From Trichococcus alkaliphilus (GTDB lineage Bacteria > Bacillota > Bacilli > Lactobacillales > Aerococcaceae), in the NCBI RefSeq assembly GCF_003008695.1, contig NZ_PXZT01000009.1:1-64000 (forward strand): DNA of 64,000 nt. Direction: 5' to 3'. The position numbers were made by a program, and so were the translations under genes. Below, piece by piece: positions 12,120-24,076 of this stretch (position 1 is the stretch's first letter; each line of letters opens with the position of its first letter). The notes below the pieces were generated by a model. It did not search any database. It saw only the letters and a program-made list of their open reading frames with translations, and was not told the origin of the DNA.

Positions 12120-13463
12120 GTGAGAGACACGACAAAAGAATTGGAGCTTGAACAGCTCCCGGGCATTTCAGAGTTGACGGTTTTCGACAGATTCAAGAAT
12201 GCGAAGGTAGGCGCGATTCCGTTGCCGACTTATCTCGTGATGTCAGCCATTATAATAGCTTCTGCGTATCTGGGCGAATTGCCCGTCAACATGTTGGGCG
12301 GTTTCGCAGTCATCTTGAGTTTGGGTTGGCTTTTAGGAGGAATCGGCGCAAGCATTCCGGGATTGAAAAATTTCGGGGGATCGGCCATCCTTTCGTTGAT
12401 GGTACCATCAATCATGGTATTCATGAATATATTCAATCAAAATACGCTGGATGCAGCGAACATGCTGATGAGGGAAGCGAACTTCCTGTATTTCTACATC
12501 GCTTGTCTTGTCTGCGGAAGTATTCTGGGGATGCACCGCAAGATTCTGGTGCAAGGCTTGATCCGGATGATCATCCCGATGGCAGTGGCGATGATTTCTG
12601 CCTTGATTGTCGGAACTTCAGTCGGAACTTTGTTGGGATTGGGATTTGAGCATACGCTCTTCTACATCGTGACACCGATCATCGCCGGCGGAATCGGCGA
12701 AGGCATATTGCCACTATCGTTAGGTTACAGCGCCATCACCGGCATCCCTAGTGGAGAATTGGTAGGACAATTGATTCCAGCGACCATCATCGGTAACTTC
12801 TTCGCGATCATCTGCTCCGGTATTTTGAACCGTTTGGGCGAAAAATATCCTGAGAAAAGCGGCAAAGGCCAATTGATCAAATTCGGCGGCGACGCTGATA
12901 TGGCTGATGCCATGCAGGAAGACAAGAGCCCGCTGGACATCAAATTGATGGGCGCTGGCGTGTTGACGGCCTGCACACTCTTCATCGCAGGCGGACTTTT
13001 GGAAAGACTTACGGGTTTCCCGGGACCGGTCCTGATGATCCTGATCGCTGCAAGCATCAAATACTTGAGCCTGTTGCCTAAAGATGTTGAAAAAGGTTCG
13101 AAACAGTTGTACAAATTCGTTTCCGGCAACTTCACTTTCCCGTTGATGGTCGGCTTGGGCTTGCTGTACATCCCGCTTAAAGACGTCGTTGGCATGCTTT
13201 CTTGGCAGTATTTCGTGGTCGTGATCTCAGTCGTGTTGACTGTAGTGCTGACCGGTTTCTTCGTAGGTGGGAAAATGAATATGAACCCGATCGAAGCAGC
13301 AATCGTAACGGCTTGCCAAAGCGGCATGGGCGGAACCGGGGATGTCGCCATCCTATCTGCTTCCAACCGTATGAATCTGATGCCGTTTGCCCAAGTAGCT
13401 ACACGTTTGGGTGGAGCCATCACCGTCATTTCCATGACATCCTTATTGCGTTTCCTATTCTAA
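12120..13463 (+). CDS. maeP: 2-hydroxycarboxylate transporter, malate permease
   Basis: A 447-residue secondary transporter of the 2HCT family (CitP/MleP/MaeP), which moves malate or citrate across the membrane with H+ or Na+. Hydrophobic helices alternate with the two family GGxG re-entrant motifs: GGIGEG (about residue 193) and GMGGTGDVAIL (about 408). The start is a GTG at 12120 with AAGGAGG 9 bases upstream; an upstream in-frame TTG lacks a ribosome site. The malic enzyme follows 44 bases later, so malate is the likely substrate. The divergent MaeKR-like pair is the likely regulator. Confidence 0.88.
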   Translation: MRDTTKELELEQLPGISELTVFDRFKNAKVGAIPLPTYLVMSAIIIASAYLGELPVNMLGGFAVILSLGWLLGGIGASIPGLKNFGGSAILSLMVPSIMVFMNIFNQNTLDAANMLMREANFLYFYIACLVCGSILGMHRKILVQGLIRMIIPMAVAMISALIVGTSVGTLLGLGFEHTLFYIVTPIIAGGIGEGILPLSLGYSAITGIPSGELVGQLIPATIIGNFFAIICSGILNRLGEKYPEKSGKGQLIKFGGDADMADAMQEDKSPLDIKLMGAGVLTACTLFIAGGLLERLTGFPGPVLMILIAASIKYLSLLPKDVEKGSKQLYKFVSGNFTFPLMVGLGLLYIPLKDVVGMLSWQYFVVVISVVLTVVLTGFFVGGKMNMNPIEAAIVTACQSGMGGTGDVAILSASNRMNLMPFAQVATRLGGAITVISMTSLLRFLF

Positions 13464-13507
13464 CAACATAAAAAAACTAAAACGAGAAGAAAGAGAGAGT
13501 GTTCATT

Positions 13508-14680
13508 ATGACAAATGTAAATGAAAAAGCATTGGCTATCAGCAAAAAATTCGGCGGTAAATTGGAGGTCATCTCAAAAGTGCCGATCGAAACAATGGAA
13601 GATCTGAGCATCGCCTATACACCGGGTGTCGCAGCTGTCTGCATGGAAATCGCGAACAACAAAGAATCCGTCTATACTTATACCACTAAAAAGAACCTCG
13701 TTGCCGTCGTAACGGATGGATCGGCTGTCCTGGGCTTGGGCAATATCGGACCGGAAGCAGCCATTCCGGTTATGGAAGGCAAAGCGGCCTTGTTCAAACG
13801 CTTCGGGAATGTGGATGCTGTGCCGATTTCCTTGAATACGCAGGATGTTGAAGAAATCATCTCGCACGTTGCTGCCATCGCACCTTCTTTCGGCGGGATC
13901 AACCTGGAAGACATCAGCGCGCCTCGCTGCTTCGAAATCGAACGCCGCTTGAAAGAGATGTTGGACATTCCGGTCTTCCATGATGACCAACACGGGACCG
14001 CGATCATTGTGCTGGCTGCCCTTTATAATTCCTTGCGCCTGACAGGCAAAAAAATCGATGAGATTCAAGTGGTCGTCAATGGCGGCGGTGCTGCAGGGAT
14101 CGCCATCAGCCAAATGTTCCTTTCCGCAGGCATCAAGAATCTGATGGTCGTGGATCGCACCGGCATCATTTCCGAAACCGATCCTGAATTGGCCGAACGC
14201 CATGTGGAAATCTCAAAAGTGACGAACCGCAGCTTCCGGACCGGCACTTTGGAGGATGCAGTTGTCGGGATGGATGTATTCGTCGGCGTATCCGCGCCAG
14301 GCGTCCTGAAGAAGGAATGGATCGCAACCATGAACGAAAAACCGGTCATCTTCGCGATGGCGAACCCGACACCGGAAATCTTCCCGGATGAAGCAAAAGC
14401 AGGCGGAGCCTATATCGTCGGCACTGGCCGCAGCGACTTCCCGAACCAAATCAACAATGTGCTCGCATTCCCGGGAATCTTCCGCGGCGCACTGGATGCC
14501 CGTGCTAAAGACATCACGATCGAAATGCAGCTTGCCGCAGCGCGCGGCATCGCTAGCATCGTCAGCGATGAGGAACTGAACGTCGACTACATCATGCCGG
14601 ATGTCTTCACTCCGGGAGTGGCGGACATCGTAGCCGCCAGCGTTAGGAACGCAGTCAAAAAAGAGGAAGTACTTGTTTAG
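13508..14680 (+). CDS. maeE: NAD(P)-dependent malic enzyme (decarboxylating)
   Basis: A 390-residue malic enzyme that converts malate to pyruvate and CO2. It has the malic N-terminal domain (IAYTPGVAAVC, about 35; NLEDISAPRCFEIE, about 130; FHDDQHGTAI, about 158) and the NAD-binding domain with VNGGGAAGIA (about 190). It is of the short bacterial type (about 390 residues), not the longer malolactic enzyme type. The ATG at 13508 is preferred; the in-frame GTG at 13499 lies inside the GAGAGAG ribosome-site region. It is co-transcribed with the transporter and ends in a terminator. Confidence 0.92.
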   Translation: MTNVNEKALAISKKFGGKLEVISKVPIETMEDLSIAYTPGVAAVCMEIANNKESVYTYTTKKNLVAVVTDGSAVLGLGNIGPEAAIPVMEGKAALFKRFGNVDAVPISLNTQDVEEIISHVAAIAPSFGGINLEDISAPRCFEIERRLKEMLDIPVFHDDQHGTAIIVLAALYNSLRLTGKKIDEIQVVVNGGGAAGIAISQMFLSAGIKNLMVVDRTGIISETDPELAERHVEISKVTNRSFRTGTLEDAVVGMDVFVGVSAPGVLKKEWIATMNEKPVIFAMANPTPEIFPDEAKAGGAYIVGTGRSDFPNQINNVLAFPGIFRGALDARAKDITIEMQLAAARGIASIVSDEELNVDYIMPDVFTPGVADIVAASVRNAVKKEEVLV

Positions 14681-14698
14681 AAGATACATTTAGAGCAG

Positions 14699-14733
14699 AG
14701 AAGGTGCCGATCAGCGTCGGCGCCTTCTTTTTT
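14699..14733 (+). terminator. rho-independent terminator of the malate operon
   Basis: An 11-bp stem (14700-14710 with 14717-14727, one wobble) around a short loop, followed by a run of T. Confidence 0.9.
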
Positions 14734-14771
14734 CGCGGTTTTCGGTAATTTTAGGGTTGGTTCGGAGGATT

Positions 14772-14916
14772 GTCGGCTGAACAGAGGACAAAGAATGTAG
14801 AACAACCGAGACAATTCGGGGGCGTCGACTGAACGGAGGACGGAGAATGCAGAACAGCCGAGACGATTCGATGGCGTCGGCTAAACAGAAAAATATGATA
14901 GCAAAACAGCCGACGA
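14772..14916. repeat. tandem array of 52-bp hairpin-containing repeats
   Basis: Two full 52-base units (14772-14823, 14824-14875) and a third partial unit (14876 to about 14916) lie head to tail. Each begins with GTCGRCTRAAC and carries a complementary CAGCCGA/CCGAGAC segment, so each can fold into a hairpin. No coding role is seen in 14734-14980. Confidence 0.7.
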
Positions 14917-14980
14917 ACGCCAGCCTGGGAGCGGAATTGAAGCGGTTGGGATATTAGAACGAGACAACAACTCAAAATAC

Positions 14981-15024
14981 AAATCAAAACCACCCGTAGC
15001 AACATAACGGGTGGTTTTGATTTT
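14981..15024. terminator. terminator of xylR
   Basis: An inverted repeat of about 16 bp (from 14982 to 15022) with A-rich and T-rich ends. Its right arm runs into the stop codon of the minus-strand xylR gene. Confidence 0.85.
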
Positions 15025-16189
15025 AGTTGTCTGTTCTCATTTTCAGGTTCTGGATGTTCAGGAAGTTCTGCGTGGACCTGGCCACACCCCCGAACAAGGT
15101 CGCTTTTCGCTTGAGCGAGCTGCTGACGACACTGGTGTCACATGAAAATTTACCTTTGAGATCACCCTTAAGAATACTGATCAATTCAGGGATTTGCGAA
15201 TAAATGGAACTGTTGATAACCACGAGATCTGGTTCGTAGATCACCGCCAGATTATTAACGGCGATGCTCAAATAATGCGCATTGGTCCGAAGTGTTTCTT
15301 GGACAATGGGATCGCCTTTTTTGTAGCGTTCGATCACTACCGACGAATTGACGTCCGGCAACACAAGCATCTGTTCCAATTCGCTGTAGATGGCCTGGTG
15401 GGATGCGTATTGTTCGAGGCAACCTTCATTGCCGCATGGACACTTCCGGCCATCAGGGTAGAGGATACTGTGGCCAATTTCACCGGCTATACCTTTTTTC
15501 CCGGTCCTCAGCTTCCCATTTTCGACAATTCCGGCTCCGATGCCCGTATGGATGCTCAGGCTGACGACGCTGTCCGAAATGGATCCAAAAGTATATTCAC
15601 CGAGCGCCGCCAGATTCGCTTCATTTTCCAAATACACATAAAAGGGATAAATTTCTTCTAATTGAGACTTCAGATCGCTCTGCAAAGTATAGTTGGGCGT
15701 AAAGATGATCTCTTCCTGATTGACGAGTCCGTGGATCGCAACGCAGACTCCCGTGATGCCGTGCGGCGTTTCCACAGCATGTTGGGTCAATTTTTCAACC
15801 ATTTCCGTGATATAGTCGAGGACATTTTCGGAAGAAACTTTGATGCCTCTGATTTCGGATTCATAAAGCACCTTTCCATCGATATAAGCGATGAGCCCCT
15901 CTATGTAATTGGGTGCGACATCCAAGGAAAGGGTAAGCGCAGCTTTTCCATTGAAAGTGAGCATGATGGGCTTCCTGCCGCCGATTCGGGCTGCGTCGCC
16001 GACCCGGTCCTCATGGATCAATCCGTCGTCCAACAGTTTCTTGGTGATCGCGGACACGGAAGCTTTGTTCAGTCCGATATGGACGGATAATTCAGCACGG
16101 GAAATTTCTTTTTGGCCAATGATTGCATTCAAAATGGTGGCCTCGTTGTTTTCTCGGATCGTATATTTGCTATGAATCAATAAAACCAC
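15023..16189 (-). CDS. xylR: ROK-family xylose repressor
   Basis: A 388-residue ROK (repressor, ORF, kinase) protein. The N-terminal winged helix (about residues 15-75, with SRAELSVHIGLNKASVSAITKKL) binds DNA. The C-terminal ROK sugar-kinase fold includes GIGAGIVENG (about 215) and the zinc-binding cluster CPCGNEGCLEQY (about 250). It is divergent from xylA, whose promoter contains a GTTAGTT-N5-AACTAAC palindrome typical of XylR. The GTG at 16189 is given as start; a TTG at 16180 with AAGGAG 8 bases upstream is equally possible. Xylose should release it from the operator. Confidence 0.88.
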   Translation of the reverse strand: MVLLIHSKYTIRENNEATILNAIIGQKEISRAELSVHIGLNKASVSAITKKLLDDGLIHEDRVGDAARIGGRKPIMLTFNGKAALTLSLDVAPNYIEGLIAYIDGKVLYESEIRGIKVSSENVLDYITEMVEKLTQHAVETPHGITGVCVAIHGLVNQEEIIFTPNYTLQSDLKSQLEEIYPFYVYLENEANLAALGEYTFGSISDSVVSLSIHTGIGAGIVENGKLRTGKKGIAGEIGHSILYPDGRKCPCGNEGCLEQYASHQAIYSELEQMLVLPDVNSSVVIERYKKGDPIVQETLRTNAHYLSIAVNNLAVIYEPDLVVINSSIYSQIPELISILKGDLKGKFSCDTSVVSSSLKRKATLFGGVARSTQNFLNIQNLKMRTDN

Positions 16190-16222
16190 TCCTTCTTCCT
16201 TCGTTATCTATCATATATCTTC

Positions 16223-16289
16223 TGAAAGCGCTTGACAACAAAAAAATAATCGTTTATATTATGTTCATGAGTTAGTTGAGCGAACTAAC
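16223..16289 (+). promoter_or_regulatory. xylA promoter with cre site and XylR operator
   Basis: TTGACA (16232-16237), a 17-base spacer and TATATT (16255-16260) form a near-consensus sigma-A promoter. The cre-like TGAAAGCGCTTGAC (16223-16236) overlaps the -35 box. The palindrome GTTAGTT-GAGCG-AACTAAC (16271-16289) lies just downstream of the start region, where XylR would block transcription. Confidence 0.85.
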
Positions 16290-16325
16290 CCAAAGACAAG
16301 ATAACATTTTTGAGGAGGAAAAGAA

Positions 16326-17633
16326 ATGAGTTATTTTTCAACAGTAAATAAAATTAAATATGAAGGCGCTTCCGCGGAAAATCCGTTTGCGTTCCGCCAT
16401 TACAATCCGTCAGAAGTCGTGATGGGCAAAACGATGAAGGAGCATTTACGCTTTGGTGTCGCTTACTGGCACACAATGACGCAGGACGGTTCTGATCCTT
16501 TCGGAAGCCCTACGAATATCCGCACATGGGAAGGGTCCACTCCGATGGAAACTGCAAAAAACCGTGTGGAAGCTTTCTTTGAAATTTTGGAAAAATTGGA
16601 TGTTGAATTCTTCTGCTTCCACGATGTCGATATCGCACCAGAAGGAAATTCACTGGAAGAATTTTTCAATAATATCGATGAGATCACGGATCTGATCAAA
16701 GCGAAAATGGATCAAACCGGCATCAAACTGTTGTGGAATACAGCCAACATGTTCTCCCATCCGCGCTATGTGAACGGGGCAGCTTCCTCCAACAGTGCTG
16801 AAGTTTTTGCCTATGCAGCGGCACAAGTGAAAAAAGGTTTGGACATCAGCAAGAAATTGGACGGCGCAAACTATGTTTTCTGGGGCGGCCGTGAAGGCTA
16901 TGAGTCCTTATTGAATACGGACATGAAATTCGAACAGGACAACATTGCTCGTTTGTTCAAAATGGCAGTTGCTTACGGCGAGAAAATCGGCCACAAACCA
17001 CAGTTCCTGATTGAACCAAAACCGATGGAGCCATCCAAACACCAATACGACTTCGATGCTGCAACAACAATGGCCTTTATCCAAAAATATGGTTTGGAAG
17101 GCGACTTCAAACTGAACTTGGAAGCAAACCATGCGACATTGGCTGGACATACGTTTGAGCATGAGATGAATGTGGCCCGTTGCTACGATGCGCTAGGATC
17201 GATCGATGCCAACCAAGGCGACATGTTGTTGGGCTGGGATACAGACGAATTCCCGACGAACATCTACGATACGACATTGGCTATGTATGAAATCCTTGAG
17301 AACGGTGGGATTGCGCCAGGCGGAATCAACTTCGATTCCAAAGTACGCCGCTCCTCATTCGAGATGGAAGATCTGTTATTGGCACATATCGCCGGGATGG
17401 ACACTTTTGCCCGCGGATTGAAAGCTGCTGCCAAGTTGAAAGAGGAACGTTTCTTCGATGATCTGAAAGACAAACGCTATGCTAGCTACAACGATGGTGT
17501 CGGTGCAAGGATCTTGTCGGATCAAGAAACGTTGGAATCATTGACAGAGTATTCCATGCAAAACGGAGACATCAAACTGGAGTCGAGCCATCTTGAATTC
17601 GTCAAATCCCGCTTGAACGATTACCTAGTATAA
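16326..17633 (+). CDS. xylA: xylose isomerase
   Basis: A 435-residue enzyme that converts D-xylose to D-xylulose in the cytoplasm with two divalent metal ions. Signatures seen: the catalytic His region [12 protein letters not shown] (about 97-108), [13 protein letters not shown] (about 185), the metal ligands in [17 protein letters not shown] (about 265) and WDTDEFP (about 304). The length matches class II xylose isomerases of Gram-positive bacteria. TGAGGAGGA lies just upstream of the ATG. It is the first gene of the xylAB operon, under XylR and probably CcpA. Confidence 0.97.
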   Translation: MSYFSTVNKIKYEGASAENPFAFRHYNPSEVVMGKTMKEHLRFGVAYWHTMTQDGSDPFGSPTNIRTWEGSTPMETAKNRVEAFFEILEKLDVEFFCFHDVDIAPEGNSLEEFFNNIDEITDLIKAKMDQTGIKLLWNTANMFSHPRYVNGAASSNSAEVFAYAAAQVKKGLDISKKLDGANYVFWGGREGYESLLNTDMKFEQDNIARLFKMAVAYGEKIGHKPQFLIEPKPMEPSKHQYDFDAATTMAFIQKYGLEGDFKLNLEANHATLAGHTFEHEMNVARCYDALGSIDANQGDMLLGWDTDEFPTNIYDTTLAMYEILENGGIAPGGINFDSKVRRSSFEMEDLLLAHIAGMDTFARGLKAAAKLKEERFFDDLKDKRYASYNDGVGARILSDQETLESLTEYSMQNGDIKLESSHLEFVKSRLNDYLV

Positions 17634-17685
17634 TCCATTCCAAAGTCGTTCGGCTGATGGATGCAACAGAAGAGGAGCAGAAATT

Positions 17686-19179
17686 ATGGCGTATGTGTTA
17701 GGAATTGACTTGGGAACAAGTTCATTGAAGGGTCTGCTGCTGGATGAGCAAGGCAAATCAGTGGCTTCCGCCCAAAAAGAGTATCCGCTGATCCATCCGA
17801 AATCCGGCTACAGCGAGCAGGATCCGGGACAATGGATCCTGGCCTGCGAATATGTACTGGACAGGCTGAAGGAGGAGGTTGCGGACTTCACCGAAAAATT
17901 GGAGGGGATCAGCTTCTCCGGCCAGATGCACAGTTTGGTTGTGTTGGATGAAGAGAATAATGTCCTCCGCAATGCGATTCTGTGGAATGACGTCAGGACA
18001 ACCAAACAGTGCAAGGCGATCACGGATGCCTTCGGAGAAGAACTGCTTGCGATCACAAAAAACATCGCGTTGGAAGGATTCACTTTGCCGAAAATTCTGT
18101 GGATCCAGGAAAACGAGCCGGAAATCTGGGACAAGGTGCGGCATATGTTGCTTCCAAAGGATTATCTGGGATATTGGATGACCGGCACTATGCATATGGA
18201 TTACTCGGATGCAGCCGGCACGCTGCTTCTGGATGTGGAAAAGAAAGAATGGTCCAAAGCTGTTCTCGAAAAATTCCGCATCCCGGAAACCCATTTGCCT
18301 GAATTGATCGAATCATCGGGCACGACCGGAAACCTGCGGCCGGAACTGGCGAACCGATTCGGATTTGAAAAGGAAGTAAAAATATTTGCGGGTGGGGCGG
18401 ATAACGCCTGCGCTGCGATTGGCGCCGGTATCGTGAACGCTGAGATAGGTATGGCCAGCATCGGAACATCCGGTGTGTTCCTCGCATTCGAGGATTCGGC
18501 TGATCAGGATTATCAAGGCAAATTGCACCTGTTCAACCACACGATAGAGGATGGCTACTATTCGATGGGAGTCACCTTGGCAGCTGGCCACAGCCTCAAC
18601 TGGTTCAAGGAGACGTTCGCACCGAACAGTACGTTCGAGGAACTGCTGGAAGGGATGGATGCGATCAAACCGGGTGCGGATGGTTTGTTGTTCACCCCTT
18701 ATATCGTCGGGGAACGGACACCGCATGTCGATAGCCGGATCCGCGGCAGTTTTATCGGGATGGACACGAATCATACGATCAAACATTTTGCGCGAGCGGT
18801 CCTGGAAGGTATCACCTTCTCCTTGAAGGATTCGCAAGTATTGATGGAGAAAGTGGCAGGCAAATCCTTCAAACGGATCGTTTCCGTTGGTGGGGGCGCC
18901 AAAAATCCGGATTGGCTGCAGATCCAAGCAGATGTTTTCGATGCCGAAATCACTTGTCTGGAAACTGAACAGGGACCTGGGTTAGGTGCTGCAATGCTGG
19001 CTGCGGTCGGACTCGGCTGGTTCCCGACAGTGACTGCGTGCGCGGACATATTTGTTGCCTACAAAGATGTCGTACGGCCTATTCCGGAAAACGTTGCAGC
19101 CTACCAAAAAATATATGCACTGTATACGCAAGTTTACGGAGCTACAAAAGAATTGTGTCATGTGTTGGCGAAAGAATAA
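17686..19179 (+). CDS. xylB: xylulokinase
   Basis: A 497-residue FGGY-family kinase that phosphorylates D-xylulose to xylulose 5-phosphate for the pentose phosphate or phosphoketolase pathway. Phosphate-1 motif DLGTSSLKG (about 7-15), substrate motif GQMHSLV (about 82), GGADNACAAIGAG (about 235) and the C-terminal GGGAKNPDWLQIQADV (about 404) are all present. It follows xylA by 52 bases with AGAGGAG upstream of the ATG. No xylose permease gene is in the window. Confidence 0.96.
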   Translation: MAYVLGIDLGTSSLKGLLLDEQGKSVASAQKEYPLIHPKSGYSEQDPGQWILACEYVLDRLKEEVADFTEKLEGISFSGQMHSLVVLDEENNVLRNAILWNDVRTTKQCKAITDAFGEELLAITKNIALEGFTLPKILWIQENEPEIWDKVRHMLLPKDYLGYWMTGTMHMDYSDAAGTLLLDVEKKEWSKAVLEKFRIPETHLPELIESSGTTGNLRPELANRFGFEKEVKIFAGGADNACAAIGAGIVNAEIGMASIGTSGVFLAFEDSADQDYQGKLHLFNHTIEDGYYSMGVTLAAGHSLNWFKETFAPNSTFEELLEGMDAIKPGADGLLFTPYIVGERTPHVDSRIRGSFIGMDTNHTIKHFARAVLEGITFSLKDSQVLMEKVAGKSFKRIVSVGGGAKNPDWLQIQADVFDAEITCLETEQGPGLGAAMLAAVGLGWFPTVTACADIFVAYKDVVRPIPENVAAYQKIYALYTQVYGATKELCHVLAKE

Positions 19180-19241
19180 CAGTCTATTTGTGCAGAAATT
19201 TGAGCGTGCAACCTTAAGGTATTGGGTTTGAATCATGGGAA

Positions 19242-19284
19242 CGAATCATGGCTGGATGGTATGAAACTATCCAGCCATGATTCG
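19242..19284. terminator. hairpin after xylB
   Basis: A perfect 16-bp inverted repeat (19242-19257 with 19269-19284) around an 11-base loop, 62 bases after xylB. No T run follows, so it may end or stabilise the xylAB transcript. Confidence 0.55.
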
Positions 19285-19318
19285 CGAAATGATGCCAAGG
19301 AACGGACAATCCATTTAA

Positions 19319-19332
19319 TGTAAGCGTTATTT
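19319..19332 (+). promoter_or_regulatory. cre-like site upstream of the sugar-binding lipoprotein gene
   Basis: TGTAAGCGTTATTT keeps the TGTAANCG core of cre but lacks the final CA, so it is a weak candidate. Confidence 0.3.
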
Positions 19333-19383
19333 TTTATTGGCGTGGTACAGATGTAAAATTAATCAGCAGTGGAGGAATTTGGA

Positions 19384-20472
19384 ATGAAATTCAGTTTGAA
19401 AAAAGGTATCCTTGCAACAGCAACTTTGTTATCTGCAGTGGTCTTGGGAGCTTGCGGAAGTGGTAACGCTTCTACCGGAGAAAGTGGTTATGTCGGGATT
19501 GCGATGCCAACGAAATCGATGGAACGATGGATTTCGGACGGCAACAACATGGTGACGGAATTGGAGAAGCTGGGCTATAAAACGGACTTGCAATACGGAG
19601 AAGACAAAGTCGAAAATCAGATAGCGCAAATCGAGAACATGATCACAAAAGGCGTGGATCTTTTGGTGATAGCCCCCATCGATGGCTCTGCTTTAACAAA
19701 CGTTTTGGAAAAAGCTGCGAACGAGGATATTGAAGTCATCGCCTACGACCGTCTGTTGATGAATTCCGAGCACGTGGATTATTATGCTACATTCGACAAC
19801 TTCGGCGTTGGGGTCCTGCAGGCTTCCTATATCGAAGATGCATTGAACTTGAGCGAAGGTGAAGGCCCTTATAATATTGAATTATTCAGTGGATCTCCAG
19901 ATGACAATAATGCTTTGATCAATTACGATGGTGTGATGTCCGTGTTCCAACAATACCTTGATAGCGGCCAACTGGTTGTTCGTTCCGGTCAAACAAAATT
20001 CAGCCAAATTGCTACACTGCGTTGGGACGGATCGACTGCACAAGGACGGATGGATAATCTGTTGAGCGCAAACTATTCAGATGAAACATTGGATGCCGTC
20101 TTGTCTCCCAATGATACGATCAGTTTAGGGGTGATCTCTTCCTTGAAAGGGGTAGGCTACGGATCGGCAGACAAACCGATGCCGGTCATCACCGGGCAAG
20201 ATGCAGACCAAGCTGGTGTGAAATCAATCATTGCAGGCGAACAAACGCAGACAGTATTCAAAGATACGCGTATCTTGGCAAAAAATACAATCGAAATGAT
20301 CGAAGCTATTTTCAAGGGTGAAGAAGTGCCGGTTAATGATACCGAAACCTACGATAACAGTGTTAAAGTAGTGCCTACCTATTTGGCAAACCCAATCTCT
20401 GTCGATAAAGAGAACTATAAAGCTGAACTGATCGATACGGAATATTACACAGAAGAAGATTTAGCACAGTAA
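19384..20472 (+). CDS. sugar ABC transporter substrate-binding lipoprotein (XylF/ChvE-like), orphan
   Basis: A 362-residue extracytoplasmic binding protein of the periplasmic-binding-protein-like (type I) fold. The signal peptide ends in the lipobox LGAC (Cys about 24), so it is lipid-anchored. The mature part resembles xylose or aldose binders: [36 protein letters not shown] and [11 protein letters not shown]. The ATG at 19384 follows TGGAGGA; the upstream GTG lies inside that site. No ATPase or permease gene follows; the gene ends in its own terminator. Its place after xylAB suggests xylose, either as a receptor or as a partner of a transporter encoded elsewhere. Confidence 0.85.
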   Translation: MKFSLKKGILATATLLSAVVLGACGSGNASTGESGYVGIAMPTKSMERWISDGNNMVTELEKLGYKTDLQYGEDKVENQIAQIENMITKGVDLLVIAPIDGSALTNVLEKAANEDIEVIAYDRLLMNSEHVDYYATFDNFGVGVLQASYIEDALNLSEGEGPYNIELFSGSPDDNNALINYDGVMSVFQQYLDSGQLVVRSGQTKFSQIATLRWDGSTAQGRMDNLLSANYSDETLDAVLSPNDTISLGVISSLKGVGYGSADKPMPVITGQDADQAGVKSIIAGEQTQTVFKDTRILAKNTIEMIEAIFKGEEVPVNDTETYDNSVKVVPTYLANPISVDKENYKAELIDTEYYTEEDLAQ

Positions 20473-20477
20473 GCAGA

Positions 20478-20532
20478 ATGCACGAAGAAGGGGTTGTCTC
20501 ATTCGGGACAGCCCCTTCTTCGTGCATTCATT
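20478..20532 (+). terminator. rho-independent terminator of the binding-protein gene
   Basis: A nearly perfect 22-bp inverted repeat (20478-20499 with 20507-20528) followed by a T-rich stretch. Confidence 0.9.
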
Positions 20533-20589
20533 TTAGCGTTTTGTAAAACTTTATTTGGTGTGATGGATGCGAGAAAAATACCGCGAACG

Positions 20590-20742
20590 TTCTCCTCCAG
20601 TGAACGGAGGCTACGCCGGAGGACGCCCCACATTTGAATTCTGTGTTCCGACGAGGACAGGCTCGCAGGAGAAGAGCCCGCAAGATACCGCTGTACCCCG
20701 GTGTGGGAAGCCTCACCGGAGGAGGGCATCCGATCCGGTCGC

Positions 20743-20762
<20 letters not shown>
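20590..20762. repeat. GC-rich intergenic repeats reaching into a GH13 stop codon
   Basis: Contains CCTCC...GGAGG hairpins (near 20594-20610) and, at 20741-20759, a 17-of-19 copy of the repeat at 7663-7681. That copy supplies the stop codon and last residues of the minus-strand GH13 gene ending at 20743. Confidence 0.55.
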
Positions 20763-24017
<3,255 letters not shown>

Positions 24018-24076
24018 TCATTCCTTAGTCATTTGATAAAATCTATTGCCTAACTGCACGCCGCAACGGGCAGGGA

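Noticed and set aside
14772-14916. Tandem repeats considered as a CRISPR array
   Set aside because: The units are contiguous 52-base repeats without unique spacers, and no cas genes are nearby.
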